64,000 bases of DNA from Gymnorhina tibicen. Taxonomy: Eukaryota; Chordata; Aves; Passeriformes; Artamidae. The stretch's first letter is position 1; every line of letters starts with the position of its first letter. Below, piece by piece: positions 36,358 to 50,274 of the stretch. A program made the position numbers and the translations under genes. The notes beneath the pieces are model-generated. The model saw only the letters and a program-made list of their open reading frames with translations. It made no database searches and was not told the DNA's origin. The stretch lies in NCBI GenBank assembly GCA_013399875.1, contig VXAZ01018984.1:3044935-3108934 (forward strand). Direction: 5' to 3'.

Positions 36358-36501
36358 CGGCCTGGATTGTGGAGCCCATGTGCAAAAATCTCAGGAGGTT
36401 GGTTTGTGCTATTGAAGTGTGGGTTGCTCCGTGGGATGGAGTAAGGGACGTTGCACAGGTCAGTATTGACATCAAGTCGCAATACAGAACCTGTAAAATC
36501 A
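36358..36501 (-). CDS. HHIP: HHIP exon 7 (propeller; residues 387-433)
   Basis: The acceptor is TCTCAG|TGATTTTACAGG and the donor GGCCG|GTAAGTAAG, a consensus site. The first base completes Ser386 and the last two begin Arg434. It encodes SDFTGSVLRLDVNTDLCNVP, SIPRSNPHFNSTNQPPEIF and AHGLHNPG. The NST sequon corresponds to the known glycosylated Asn416. Relative to human it carries Asn for Asp398, Leu for Met401, Ile for Val425 and Asn for Asp431, from memory, all conservative surface-type changes. It lies 876 bp from exon 6 and 879 bp from exon 8. Confidence 0.97.
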
Positions 36502-37377
36502 CTGAGAGAGTTGGAGGGTAAAATAATTGGGTTTTTAAAAGTATTTTACTGTTAGGTTTAATCTAGATAATACTAGAGTGAACCAGCAAAATAAATGACC
36601 CGCTTTACTGATTAAACACATAGAGATTGATTTCATGGTGGATGCAAGTCCAAAGAAGAGTAGCAGAGCCTATCCAAAATTCAGTTTGGCAAATACCTTG
36701 CCTTGTTATGTGCAGACTAAAATGCCTCTGACCATGTTGTTGGGAAGCAACCTGATCAATAAGAACAACTTTCCAAACATCAAAATTGTTTATGGCTTCA
36801 AATAGAAGGCTACCAACTCTTTTAGACTGTGTATCATCTAGAGTAACTATGGATGTTATCACTTTGTAATTGCATCATGCTTTTTGCTCACACTTTGGAT
36901 CCTACTCTTGAATTCAATGATTTCTAGTGACAGTACAATCCAAAGATTAATTATATAGAAAGCAAGTGAGAAAAAAGTTTTATTGTTTGAATGGAGATGT
37001 TGATACTTTTTTGTAAAGATTCAGAACTTTCTTGTTATAGGAAACAAGAGAAACTAAAATGTTTTAACTTACATTTATGATTGTGATGGAGGAAAGATGA
37101 AGTAGAAGAAGAGCGCCAAAACTCTTTTTATAAACATGAAAAGATGTGATGGTTAAATTCATTCCTTTCTGTCTTTCTTCATCATTTATTTGTTTCAGTC
37201 TCCCCTTGTTTTACATTAATTTAAAACCCAGTATTAGAATTGCCCTCTGGTCTGGGTTTTAAGTACATCCTTATACTTAAAAAATACTTGAAAACCACAG
37301 GAGCACCTGCAATTCTGCTGAGCCACAGAAGCCTTTAAGCACAATAATAAAAGTCTATCCACTGGTAGTTTTTGTAC
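36502..37377 (-). other. HHIP intron 6
   Basis: An 876-bp intron from AAG|GTACAAA to TCTCTCAG. No repeat or gene is seen. Confidence 0.92.
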
Positions 37378-37551
37378 CTTAAACCATCCATCTCCTCCAT
37401 GTCATCCAGAGTGATCATGCCATCTCCAAGAAAAATGTATAGGAAACCATCTGGGCCAAAGAGCAGCTGTCCTCCTAGATGTTTTCGATGTAGTTCTGCT
37501 ACTTCTAGAAACACTCTTGCTGTCCTCATGTCAACTTGGTGTGGATTTTTC
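37378..37551 (-). CDS. HHIP: HHIP exon 6 (propeller with Hedgehog-binding loop; residues 329-385)
   Basis: The acceptor is TTGCAG|GAAAAATCC and the donor TTTAAG|GTACAAA. It encodes 57 residues plus part-codons at both ends, with QVDMRTARVFLEVAELHRKH, GGQLLFGPDGFLYIFLGDGM and ITLDDMEEMDGL. The last motif is the loop inserted into the Hedgehog groove in known human complexes. Its Asp383, which coordinates the Hedgehog zinc ion, is the GAT codon at 37386-37388 and is intact. Differences from human, from memory, are Leu335 to Met and Ile368 to Phe. The exon therefore keeps the main functional contact for ligand blocking. Confidence 0.98.
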
Positions 37552-37991
37552 CTGCAAGTCAAAGATATGACCACAGTTTTCACATTTCACTATCATTGTT
37601 CTTCTTTCTGAAAATATACTTGAGTCATACAAATGATACTTTGAGATGTGGATGTTGTAACTTGATGGAAAAATGGCTAACAGTTATTTCTGAGAAATTT
37701 CAATCTTCCAGCATTCACAAACAATTATTTTGCTGCCTATACACAATAAGTAGGAAGTAATGATAATTAAAAATGACAGAATAACTGAAAAAAAAAGTCT
37801 TATAAGGAAAAAAACCAGTGTACTTACTGTCATTCCAAAACCAAAGTTTGAAATAAAATCTACACTAGTTTTTCTGCAGGTGCCTAAGTTTATACATTGT
37901 AAACCTCATATTCATTTTAGAAATCAGAAATACTAAAATGCAGAGGTTGCTGAGAAATACAGAGTTTGTGAATTTTAGACTTTACTGATAC
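37552..37991 (-). other. HHIP intron 5
   Basis: A 440-bp intron from CCAG|GTATCAG to the acceptor ACTTGCAG. No repeat or gene is seen. Confidence 0.92.
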
Positions 37992-38143
37992 CTGGATACT
38001 GTGTACTCTACGACCCTAAGGATGTGGTCATGAGGTCCAATAGCCCACCGTTCTTGGTTGGTGGTATAAGACACATACAGCTTTCCATTTTTCTTGTAAT
38101 TGGGATGGAATGCAAGGCTTAACAGTCCTCTTTCATCTCCTCC
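37992..38143 (-). CDS. HHIP: HHIP exon 5 (propeller; human residues 278-327)
   Basis: The minus strand reads CTGCAG|GGAGGAGATGAAAG at the acceptor and TCCAG|GTATCA at the donor. The exon starts on a codon boundary and ends two bases into the Arg codon completed by exon 6. It encodes 50 residues including GGDERGLLSLAFHPNY, KLYVSYTTNQERW and HILRVVEYTVS. This is a beta-propeller segment with the FHPNY and YVSYT signatures shared with the soluble quinoprotein glucose dehydrogenase-like fold. Compared with human HHIP from memory I see no substitution. It is the most upstream HHIP exon found; the phase-0 start means exon 4 should end on a full codon (expected ...SGIK). Confidence 0.97.
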
Positions 38144-41100
38144 CTGCAGTCAAATGAAAAACACAAAGAATTGTGAAGTTAATTATGTTCTTTATTGTGT
38201 TTCAGCTGGAACCCAAAAAAAAAAAAAGTTTCTTTCTTGTGGATAATCTTTGCCCAAACTCTTTTATTTCTTTCCTGACTACTGCACAAAAAGGATTATA
38301 AAACATTTCACTTTGGGGAAGTCTTTAAGAGTTAGAACAAGACAATTGCCTTATGTAGTTATCTATGCACAAGTCTGTTACGCCACTTTTGTGGAGTGAT
38401 TTGTGTACGTAATCTTTGGGAAGCCATGAAGACAAGTTTAAGTGCTGTGAAGGATTCTTTGCTGGGTTACTAGGTTGCTTGTAATTTGTAGAAGACGAAT
38501 AAAAAGGTCTATAATCAGCAGTCACTTCTAATCCAAGTATCCAAAACCTAAAACATAGTGCTGGCTGCCAACTCCCACTGTCTTGGCAATATGTTTAGAA
38601 AACAGTTAAATTGCTTGTGTAATATGTAAACCTTTGTTTTACCCTGGAGGCAGCAACATCAGTTGTCACAACTATGGTGGTCTATTCATCATAGCTGGTG
38701 TACTGTAGGTAATAAGCAGCCTTGGTCTGTGTGCAGAGAAACCATGGTTTTACATGTGGTCCCTCACTGGAAAGGGTTTTTGTTATTTTTTAAAATAAAA
38801 ATAGAAAAATCTCAGAACAACTTTCTTTTGTTGTTATGTTTGCCATGAAGATTAGTACAGTTATATGTTAAGCATGCAATCCCTGTAATGTACTGTGACA
38901 ATGCAAATACCCTGTGAACTTAAATAGAAGGTAATTTTCTTTTTGGCTTCTAAAAAGCTTCTAAAAATGTACGTACTATTACTATACCTAAAACTGTATT
39001 TGTATAAATGAGGAATAAAACTTAGATTCATTTGTTGCTCTTGAGGCAATACACGGAGCGAAGCTGGGGCACGGAAATAAACACAGCACACAGATAACAA
39101 TTCAAATTCAATTCATATATGTGATTATTCACAAGCTGATAGTTGTTTTGGAGTTTAACTCAGGGCTTGCCAGCCCTTCAAAACTAGAACCAGTGACTCT
39201 GTTGTAGATTCAAGTGCTCCAGTTCTGCACCCGTAAGGAGACAACGTTTTGCAACTCTAACCACACCCGAGATAACTAATTATGAAATTTTAAATTATAC
39301 GATAGAATGAAGCTTTTAAAATGTATTTGCACTTCAGAGTAATGGATGGGCCTGTCTTCCTGTTGAAAGTCATCCCACAAAGGGCCTAATTGGGAAAGTG
39401 CACAGCTTTAATTTATTTTAATTCAACATGATTGCTGTACTTCCTTTTTAATCACAACCACCAAAGAGAAACCAGAGTCAGAAATGGAGATGTAAATAGG
39501 TCAAGAGATTTCCATACAAACAGATTTGTACAATGAAATCTGGATCCTGCTAATTTAGAGGCAGGCAAAATTTGCTAGTTTCTTTGCTAGAAAAATTTAG
39601 TTTCAGGGGGTTATCAGAGAGGTTAGTTTTGAAAGTCTAGTTAGAGCTGCCAAATCAGTTGCAGTCATCATGGATGAAGGGACTGGCAATCCAGCTCTTT
39701 CTCCCTTATGAGCCAAAAATAATTCTGCAGCTGAGTCTGAACTGATTGTAGATATTATTGTTTGAGTTTCTAAGAGTTTTGACCAATTTGCTCTGATAAA
39801 GTCTGAAGCAAAGGGAGGCAAATCAGTTGCTTTGGGAACAGGAAGGCATATTTCAAAGATTCCTGATGAATGATTCTATCTGTTGTGCCCAGACAAAGAC
39901 AGTCCTATTTCTTCTCCTGAGAGATGAGTTCAACTCATTTAAGGGCCCAGGAATGTCAATGAGTCACACTAGGTCTGCCATGCAAGGTGAGTTATTGAAA
40001 TTATTAGTAAGAAAAGGTCTTTTTGTTACTGAGCTGAAGATTTTATTTAGTGCTTGATGCCATGGCAGTCGTCTCAGTGTGGAAGCGAAGTTGTTGAAAG
40101 TGTAAACAGGTGAAAATTAAATTAAGAGCTTTTAATGAAGTACACACGAAGCAAGAATTTGAAAAATGGATGAAACACGGGACCTGTAAGGTAGTAACTA
40201 CGGAACGTTGCATTCATAGGACTTTTACTCGTTGCTGTCTTGCATGATTCTGTTAGACTGCAATATATCTCTTTGTTTGCACATTGTTTCTGTTGCTTCT
40301 TGAAAAGTCACACTGCTGTTTTTCAAAGTCACATAGACATTTTGTTCTAAAAAGTCTATTTACTCATGCAGTTAATAAAAACTTTGTGAATATCCCTCCA
40401 AGATACTGAAATCAGTGCAGCATCAAGCCATTAGTTGGCTTACACTCAACTAGAAATCCAGATGAATTTTTCCATATTTAGTTTTCCTGGTTTTAGAAAC
40501 TGATGGTTCATGTGTATTTTCAACTTAATCACTAATTGGCAAACCTGTTCTTTCCAACCAAATCACTGCCACATCTTCCATAGCTTTTGAAATGCCCTCT
40601 ATGTACCAGAAAGTATATAGTTTTCTGTAGTGTTGTCTCCTATGCTGTGTGGTAAATGGAGAGATATCCAGCAAAATCCCTTAGGAGCAGTCATTTTAGT
40701 ACTATCAAACCAAATAATTATGTACAAAATTTCAGACTTTCTCTGCAGAATATTCTTCACTTTTACGTTTTTTATCAATGGACTTTTGATGTGAAACCAG
40801 CATCCCAGGGTTTACAGGGGTACCTTGTGTCAAATATCTGTGTCTTTTTCTTGGCAAGTTAATATGCTATTGACAACCTTTTTTTGGAAAGTATCCCTTT
40901 AGATGAAACCAGCACCAACAAACTGTAGATGGTAAAGCAGCTTGTATGAGATTCTGCACTGCACTGTTTGATGGAATAATCATTAATGTTTGTCAGTTGT
41001 ATAAGGAAGAGCAAGAAGAATGAGACAAATCTTTGTATTCCATTGGGATGTCTGTTGAAGACAAAGAATGATGGTTGGCTGAAATGAGTATTAATTGCTT

Positions 41101-42077
41101 AAACATACTGTGGACTGGGGCCAATGTGAAATTTGTGTCGTAACCAAATCTGGCAGCTCCCACTTTCGATGTCTGCCTGTGCTGCTCTGTAGCTCGAACA
41201 CTCCCCTCTCCTGTTCATGGCAGTGACACCTTCTGAACCAATACTGCACTTCTTCCAAAACTGATTTCCTTGGGCCAGGAATCTTGGACCTTTAAACTGC
41301 AGTTTGGTCTAGTTTAAGACCACGGCCATGAAAATAATTTAATCAGAATTCTATAAAGTCAGTACAAAGCCAAGTAAACATTAAAACAAAGTGTTTCTAC
41401 ATTTTTCATTTTTAAATGGCTGTTTCTTTTTACATTGTAATTTCTGATATATTTACACTTGTAAAAATGTTAAACAAGTGCACGACACGATCCACTTTGT
41501 ATTTTGACTCACACTAAGAGAAGTCACTTGCATTGTGAATACTGCATGTGAGGCATGTGAATACTGGATTTTTATAGAATAGTGCTATTTTCATGTAACC
41601 ACTCCTTAGAAGTGGGCTCTGCTTCCAATTTGTGTGCTTTCAAATGTACTCTGGTATATCCCTGATATTATAGACAGAAGTTTTATTATATTATTAAGGT
41701 ATTATACTTTTTCTATAATACAGAAACATATGCTGCACTTATTTTTAAGACATGATGCCATTTAATTATGTCAATATTGTGTTATTACATATAGTAAATA
41801 CAGAGAAACATATAAAGGAATGCTTTAACTGGTATTTTAAGCTATTTAATTTAAAATAGATCATATAGTAACTATGACCGTTAATTATGTATCCTTAGTA
41901 GTAATTAATGTTAGTAAGCAAAACCAGACATGACCATTTATTTCCATTACTCTGTGTGGCTTAATAGTAAACAATTAGGTAGCATATTCCAAGTTTTCCT
42001 TTAAAACTGATTTTGAAATGCACTCTTTATATAATACTTATAAAATAATGGTATTTATACTTAACAATACTATTATG

Positions 42078-42080
<3 letters not shown>

Positions 42081-42110
<30 letters not shown>
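42081..42110 (+). repeat. (TA)15 microsatellite
   Basis: Fifteen perfect TA units, followed by related TTTATTTATATGGTATATAT sequence to about 42150, in HHIP intron 4. Confidence 0.97.
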
Positions 42111-42115
<5 letters not shown>

Positions 42116-45100
42116 TTATATGGTATATATGGTATAGAATGGTATTTATACTTCACTTTTTTGTCTGGACAAACCCACTCATGCTGGAATGGAGTAACAA
42201 CCTTTTTTAAAAGGGGTTGTGCCTAAATTATGCAAATTCAACACTGACTTAATATTTTAACTCTAATATCTTTATATAATTTGTTTTCATCTATTATTAT
42301 AGTGCAAATGCTGGGTAAATTGTTGAAGTAATACCGTCACCTTTAATTTAGTTTATTGCCTGTGTAATAAATAGCATAACCACTATGCCTTACCAAGTGT
42401 TTGATCTTAAGGAGTTTTATTTGTAAAAAACATGGGTGAAAAGGGTGTAAAATCTCTTATCAGGCAGGACCATCTGAACTCTTCAGAAAGAGACTCAGGA
42501 GGGCTGAAGGTCAGTGCCAGGTATTCTTCTCAGTGGGAAGTGTTCGCTTAATCGCCATGTTTTGGAAATTTGGCCCCAGCGCAGGATAGAAACGTGACTC
42601 CAGCAGAGGCAGAAGCCTGCCAAGGTCTGCTGCAGGGGTACACCCTGCCCTTCAAGCTGCACCACCTATTCCGAGCTCCACAAGAGGGAATTGTCCCTGA
42701 CTGGGTGAATATAGAATGAAGGGAACAGAAGTTGTCTGGGCTGCAGGCAGGCTGCAGGAGCAGAGCTCCTATTAGACCTCTTGGGTGTTGAGGACTCGAG
42801 TGCTTTGCTGTCTGTGGGGCCTGAGGCCTCTGGCAAGGGAAGGATTTGTAACATAAGACATTTACCTTAGGGGAAAATAATTACACTGATGTCATGGCTC
42901 AGTATGGTCTACATACTAGACCCTATCTCCAAAGCATTTCCTTTTTCCTCTTGTGTTGCAGAGCTTCACTTTTTTCCTTGTTTATAAAGGGCTTTGCAGT
43001 TATCTAAGGATTTTTTAAAAACATTTTCATTATTTTTTACTGATTTCAACAAATGCACTATTTTAATACTTGCCTTTAAAATGACTTTAGGTACAGGAAT
43101 GCTTTACAATTAAATTTATACATGAGAAACACTAAAAGGGCTGTACTCTGACTTGGAATTTAAGCACAAAACCTACTGAATTTAGAGATGCTTTTCATTC
43201 ATTTAGGTGCAGGGCAGGATTTAACTGAAAATGGCCAAAGTGCATCCATCACAAAGTTTTCTGTCCTGATGTTTGATAGCACTAGAACTTAAACCCTAAT
43301 TCTTTTTTTCTTCTTACTTCTGTTGCAGCAAAGACACAATTTTGACATGGGGGGATAATTTTTTTTCTTTTCCTTACCTTCACAGTCCTTTGAAGATACC
43401 AGTCACTAAATGCAGGACCTTTCACTTCTAGTCCTAGTCCTCTGTACTTATTTTTTTAATTCCTCAACTCCAGATTTTGCTGTTCTGCTGGGCAAGTCTT
43501 TAGTTTAATCCAAATGACAATCCTCGTCCCCTGATAATACAATTCTTCCTTCCCGTCCTCCTAAAGAAAGTACACGAAACTTATAAATGCAGATGCCAAC
43601 CCAACACAAACCCACAGCTTGCCTCCTTCACACTCTTCTGGTACAACAGGAATCCTGCTTTCACAACTCTCCCAATTACTGGCTGGGAGCAGCTGAAAGC
43701 TTTGAGACTGCCCAGAGCCAGCCAATAATTGAGAGGTTTTGGGCAGAGTGACATACGGCTGTGAGTGTGCTTGCAAGGAGGTGGCCGTGAGCCCATGTGA
43801 GGTCTGCATCTGGACTGAGAAACTTTATGTACTGCACTGCTTTAGGAGAATTGGAATAACAGAAGACAGTGGAAATCAGTCCCGGAAGAGGGAGATTCAA
43901 ATAAAGACCAGATGATTATTGCATTCAGTAAAGCTGGCTCAGGAAGGTGTGAATTACACACTTTCCTGAACCACAGAGGCCTCTTGAGCTGTAAGCGGCA
44001 TTTATCCTCTGGGAACACAGGTGGTGATTCCACCTCTGTCCCCAGCTGGATTTATTTTCAAGGAAGCTTTACATTCCACCAGCAACTCAGTGAGTGGTTC
44101 ACCAGCGGAGGCCACTATGGGAAGGTAAAAAATAAGCATGCTCCTTCTCAGTTCCCTGGCACGCCTCCACTTTCTGGTCTTTTATTTATTTATTTGGCGT
44201 ATCTGCTCTGCTACACTTTTCCTCTTCAGCATTCTTCTACTACAAACTGTCTTTCCCTGACAGGTTTTCTGCTGCATTGGTTTGAGGTCTATTGTGTTGC
44301 AGAATTAGCCTTCCAGGAAAGCGAGAAAGCTTCCTTCCAGTGAATGAGAATGCAGTAAGTGTTCAGAAATTTACTGACCATGAAAATCCTTCATTAACAG
44401 GGGAGAATAGACTTGATGACCTTTTGTATTTTTTCTTCTCCTTTCTGTTGCTCTGAAGCCTTACCCACCTTTCCATGCCACTTCTGTGATAAAGGCAAAT
44501 TTTACAACTCTTTTTCAGTGGGCAGTCCAATAAAATTGGCTCAGATGATACCCCACAGAGAACAGACTATGTTCCATTAACATTCACAAACAAATGACAT
44601 GATGACAAGACACTCCTTTCTCCCAGTCACCAAAACTGTGGCTTTACCTCTTCTAATCAAGAATGACTTTTTTAAATTGACACCTTATTTTGATGCTGAC
44701 TTTATTTTTCTGTAAACACACGAGTGATACAAATTAATCTTATTAGTGATCTGCTGTTCTACCAGTGCTCTAATTTGACTATGGTCCTTTCAGCCATCTG
44801 TTCTGGTTTTCTCATGCTCTCATTCCTTCGCTATGTATATAAAACTTATCTTTACTTTTCCATAGGACGTTCAATAGAATTTTTCATTTTGTTTAAAATA
44901 CAGATCAATGGCAGAGAGTTGTCAAAAGACTCTAAGAATTATAATTCAATGCATAAGTTACTTTTTTTATGGTGTGACATTTCAGCCAATCACTGCTGTC
45001 ACTTTTGTCCTTCCTAAGGATAAAAATATGCTATGGAAAAATAAAAATCCTACTATCATGCAAAGATCTTCTTGAGCTGCTAATTTTAATAAATGTCAAC

Positions 45101-48100
45101 AAAAAAGTCTACAGCACTTTAAAATGAGCTGTAAGAATTATTTTCTTTTCTGCTGAGAGAGGGAAAAAAAGAGGATGAATGGTGACACAGAGCAAATTTG
45201 ACAGTGCTTATGTAAAATGAACGAACCTACAACAAATTCTATACTCCCATAATCGAAAACAAATTCATGCTGTTTTACCGTGACCACTTTATATGGAAAT
45301 TTAGGGATATAATTCAGAACAGAATAACAGCAATTATCATACTCTCTGCATTAAATTAAAACCAGAAATGTTGATCTGTCTAATTGTAGGCATTAAAAAA
45401 TAACTTGTTTCAAAAAAGAGGGATGCAAATGGAAAGATGCCGTGATGACATTACTCTTACAAACAATTCTGCCTTTCTCCTTTGGCTCTCAGTGCTGAAC
45501 TGTCACCTATTAGAGCAGATACTTGCTTTTTCTGGTTGCAAAAGGAATGGTACATTCACATGAGCTATGTATTTAAACATTGTGGGGCAGGGGAAGAAAA
45601 CAAAACCACAGCCAGCTTGGAGGAAGAAAAGCTACGGGTTTCCACTTAGATTGGTCCCCATGTCCTTAGTGTTGTCTGCATGCTAATGGATATTAAAACT
45701 TGCTCAGCAAGGGACAGAAGTTACTAGCAGTCTGCATCTTGCAAAGGAAATGATTAAAAAAAATTTAAAAAGCATGTCTTCAACAGGATACCTTTTGCCA
45801 GAGACTAATAAAGGGCTAGAGGCACTTCATTCAGTCCACACCATTTGTGTTTCGTTTTCGAGTATTGCTAGGATAATCATTCATGTTTGCAACATAACCT
45901 GGATTAAACTGTGGCCTTTATGAGCTCTGTCACTGTTTTGAGAGAAGAGTGAGTTCCATGGCTTATCAAAATGATGCTCATCTTCTCTGTAAAATATAAT
46001 CTTCTTCATTGAAGGTTATTTCTTAAGCAAATTTCAGGCTTTAGTCACTAAGGCTCTGAAGGTACTTATCAAAGGCTCTAAAGTGATTTCTGCAAGATAT
46101 TTCAAATCTCCTTTTCTTCTTATTGTAATAAACTGGAAAATTGCATTATCTGAACAGTTTTTAGTAGGCAAGTGGGAGACAATTTGAAGGATAGAAGTTC
46201 AAGTGGCATAAAAACACAGGCGAGAGACAGGAAGGATAGAAAAAGTTTACTGCAATTAATGCTTATATTCCACCTATGATCTTCTCTGAGATTCTCTCCT
46301 GAGGCCAGAGACCCCACGTAGAACATGAGGCTTTTCCTGCAGGCCCCAAAAGATGGGAACATGTCACTATTTTTCAGCTGCCAAAAAAATATGTGTGCAA
46401 ACCTAGCGATAAAGCAAATGCTATTCTGCTCTCTAATATCTGAAGAACTTTCAGACTCTGAAATCTGGACGCATGGAGAGGCATAGTTCAGCCTATATTT
46501 AGCATCAGCGTTCAGCATAGTTTTGATAATAACGTGTCATATCTTCAAAGCAAATGCTGGTTGCATGTGTTGCTGGTTTTCTCAGTAATAGGCAAAGTCA
46601 GACTTTGTATTTAGAAGCCCTGTAAGTGTTGTTCAACATTTTACCAGTAGACATAGAACAGAACTACTGCATGAAGGCTAACCCACTCTGTTATGTCTTC
46701 TTACTCCAGTATTGAAATTGTTTATACCTACGTTCTTTGGCCACTCAGCTGTTCCAAGAAGTAAACAGTCTTGTCTTATTGGCACAAATGCAAACAGAAA
46801 ACCCATTTAGAGGTCCAGCATCTGCTACTGAGTTTTAAGCTTCCACATGTGAGTGTGAGCATTGGAAGTGTATTTTTTATCTGAAATCAAACTCCTTGAA
46901 ATGTAAGGACTGCACTTTTTGGAGTCCCAATACAAATGCAGCTACAAATAATCCAAGAGAGGCTATGATCGCATTTTTTCAACAAAAATCGTACATGTGC
47001 ACCGTGTTTGTACCTGGGTCAGAAACACATTTAAGCATTGAACCCTCACATTTCTGAAAAGGCACTGAATGGGAGCAGAGAAGAAAAAAAGCATTTGAAT
47101 TCTCTGATACTGCCCAAGGATTTTTCTCACTGGTTCTCTGCCAATCCCATCAGCCTGCTGGTGCCCCAGGAGCTGTGCAGCCCGAGGGCAGAAAGGCCAG
47201 CAAGCAACTTACCTGCACTACTGCAGTTAAGCTTGGCTTTAAATACTGCCTTAAGCAATTAAATTCTTTTAGTTCTTTAGGTAAGTCTTAAAATGTATAC
47301 ATAATTTGCCAGCTATCTGAAAACAAGGAGTAAATAGACCCAGAGATATCCAGATTTTTCCACAGACATTTTGTGCACACCAGAGGAAGCTAAAATAATC
47401 AAGCATTTTTTGCGGATCCCTCATATAGGCCTTGTCTTTACCTCTCAACTAAAATAGTGAGAAAAATATTAATATTTTGGAGAGAGACGTGAATATTTTT
47501 ATGAAATGTGCCAAGTGGAAAAACCAGGGTGGTGGAGGATATACGGTTTGCTCTCCATGACTAGAATCTGTATATAAGAGGAGAATGATGGCAATCCACA
47601 GCCGTGTTGACAATTCAGACATACAGGAAATACCCTTGTAGGAAACTAATACCATCTGGGTTTGGCCCAAGATGTGTGAATGAGAAATATGTTTCTTGTT
47701 GAGAATGCAAAGATAGTTTTGGACATTGCAAAGAAGGAATGTGTTAAGCATGCACAGTTATAAAAATGAAATAGGGAGAGGCACTGCATGCATATGGAAT
47801 AATTGGAGGAATATGTTTGTGTGCGTCAATAGCTGATGCAGACACAGAACTTCAGAACTCATTTGTCCTATGACAACCAGTAAATTACTATGAAAAGTGT
47901 CTTCAGTACAAATGGCTGGAAGCTCTCTGAATAAAGACAGCATTGGAAAATGTTGATTTGTCTAAGCCCCGCTTTCCTGATGGAAAGGGAAGTTTGCTTG
48001 TGACACATGTTGTATTTGGGGGGCAGAAAGTGAAATAGTTTTGAAATTCTTGAAACATCCAGTTCTAATACATGTAAAAGTGGGAACTTTGATTATTTCA

Positions 48101-49258
48101 ATGAGTTGTTTTCAGTTTAGAAATTAGTTTTAGTTAAAAGAATGTCAACACTGAAATGAAATATTTCATTTGACCCTTTCTGAGAACCTTTCAGTCCACA
48201 CTTGGTGAGAGTATGTTTTCAAAATCTCAGAATATTCTCACTTCTCTCTATCCTGTTCTTGCCTTAACTGTCTGAGATTTTAGTGTCTGTTCTTGGCATA
48301 GGAAGGCTTTCTGGTTTCTAATGAAGCCATTGCCAGCATTCTGAGGTTCCTAAGACTCGCTGCCTGCGGGATGGATTTTTGCCTTTCCCTTGACACCCTC
48401 ATCTACTTGTGAAAGCCCCAGCAGTGCTGATTTTTCTGTTATTTGTGAGGATAATGAATGCCTTGCATGGATAGGAAAAAGTTCCAGGCTCTCTTTTTGG
48501 TGCACATTTGCCTTCTTCTCCAGACTAGCCTTGAGTAATATCATCCTTCCTCTAAGTTCAGGCTCTAAATGCTCTTTTTAATGAAAATTATTGAGGAAAA
48601 TAAAAAGTTTGGTAGTCTTTCATGTGTGTCAAAATTCTGGATTAACCCTGTTCCAGGCTCAAACACACTGATTATACAAATTACCTGTTCCTTAACTGAG
48701 CAGTGCTCATACGATGACAGTAAAGTGGCTGTTATTGTATCTTGGTCTTCATTTGGTTTTCAGCAGATTTTTGACACATATGATTTGTCACGGTTAAACC
48801 CTCCTGGAGATATTTATTTAGCATGTATTAATCGTTTTAGTGCTTATCCAGAAGTCAGAATGCAAAAGAAAAAAAAAATCATTCTTTTATTTTCCATTCT
48901 TTTTTAGTACACATTGAACCTGCACAGCACCTGAGAGCTCTGGACAAGATGACCAAAATCTCTTGAACCAAATGTTGTTAAGACACTAAAGGCACACTAT
49001 CAGGTATCTTTGACTGATGGGTTACATTCAAGTTGACATGGGCTGTCTGGACAAGCAGTGAGGCTGGAGGCACGAACAGCAGCCTTTTACAGAGCCCACT
49101 GCAACTGCAAGCATGAGCAGATCAGCAGGGCTGAGTTCTCTGCTTGTTAGCTAGTAGCCTATGGATGCATGACTTGATGGTAAATCCACCCCTTGTTCCT
49201 TGAAAATGAATCACTAGTACCCCTTTCAGCTTCATTATAGAATTGTGTTATACTGGTT

Positions 49259-49505
49259 CATAGAATCCTAAAATGGTTTGGGTTGGAAGGGACCTTAAAG
49301 ATCATCTCGTCCCAACCCCCTTGCCATTCTCAGACACCTCCCACTAGACCAGGTTGCTCAGAGCCCCATCCAGCCTGGCCTGGAACACTTCCAGCAATGG
49401 GGCATCCACAGCTTCTCTGGCCAGCCTGTGCCAGTGCCTCACCACCATCACAGTAAAGAATTTCTTCCTAATATCTAATCTAAAGTTGCCCTCATCCTTT
49501 GCTAG
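49259..49505 (-). mobile_element. CR1 LINE fragment (3' end) in HHIP intron 4
   Basis: A minus-oriented 3' piece. The plus strand shows CATAGAATCC, GGTTTGGGTTGGAAGGGACC, TTAAAGATCATCTCGTCCCA, CACTAGACCAGGTTGCTCAG, GGGGCATCCACAGCTTCTC and AAGAATTTCTTCCTAATATC. It is among the least diverged copies in the window and lies in the same orientation as HHIP. Confidence 0.93.
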
Positions 49506-50274
49506 GCTGGACACACAAAGCACTGCTTTCACTTGCATCTCCTGTGGAATGTGCACATCTGCCTTGCACATCTGCCTCTCAGGGGAGGATTTATGACTGT
49601 GCAGAGCTTGGATTTTCCAAGCTGTTTGTGCTTAGGTGTTATGCACATACTCACTACCTACACTTGCATCCAGCATTTAGGTGAACACAGTTTTCCTTGG
49701 CCTTGTAGATTAAATTCTCATCAAATGTAATTGTTTTTGTAGCACCAGAAGTGGAACATGAGTGGGTATAAACAGTGCACACATGCTTGATTTGCATATC
49801 TTAAGGCTTAAATAAATGGTCTTTGAACTATCTAGAAGAATTTATTTTATAGGAAAGAATAAACTAATGTTGTTATGCCTACAACATTCAATTCCACTGT
49901 TGGGGAAAAAGGGTTTTGAAAACTGTGCACTTCACGTATGTGCCTGTTTATTTTTAAAGAACTCATTAAATTATGGTTGTACTACGTATTTTAAATATTG
50001 ACATTTCTGAGTGGGGTTTAATTTTTATTCTGCCAAGTGTTGTAAATTCCTGTTTTGGATTCTGAGGATTTCAGTGGAGGTGGAAAACCACTAATAATTT
50101 CTTCTTGTTCGCGCAACTTATATTCACTTGCATGTTTTAACTTGAGGCAGACCTTTTCTATTGATGCTGATAACACTGGTGTGAGTGTAAACCAAACTCT
50201 TCTGGAGTTGGAAAGAGAAAAATTTCCTCAAAGTAATGGCAATGATCATTACCTTAATATAAAATTTTGTTTCA

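Noticed and set aside
43912..44343. 143-codon plus-strand frame in HHIP intron 4
   Set aside because: No family resemblance; an internal GGTAAAA run and mixed composition fit a chance opening in a moderately GC-rich patch.
46120..46518. 132-codon minus-strand frame in HHIP orientation
   Set aside because: Does not match the missing HHIP N-terminal exons and shows no splice support.
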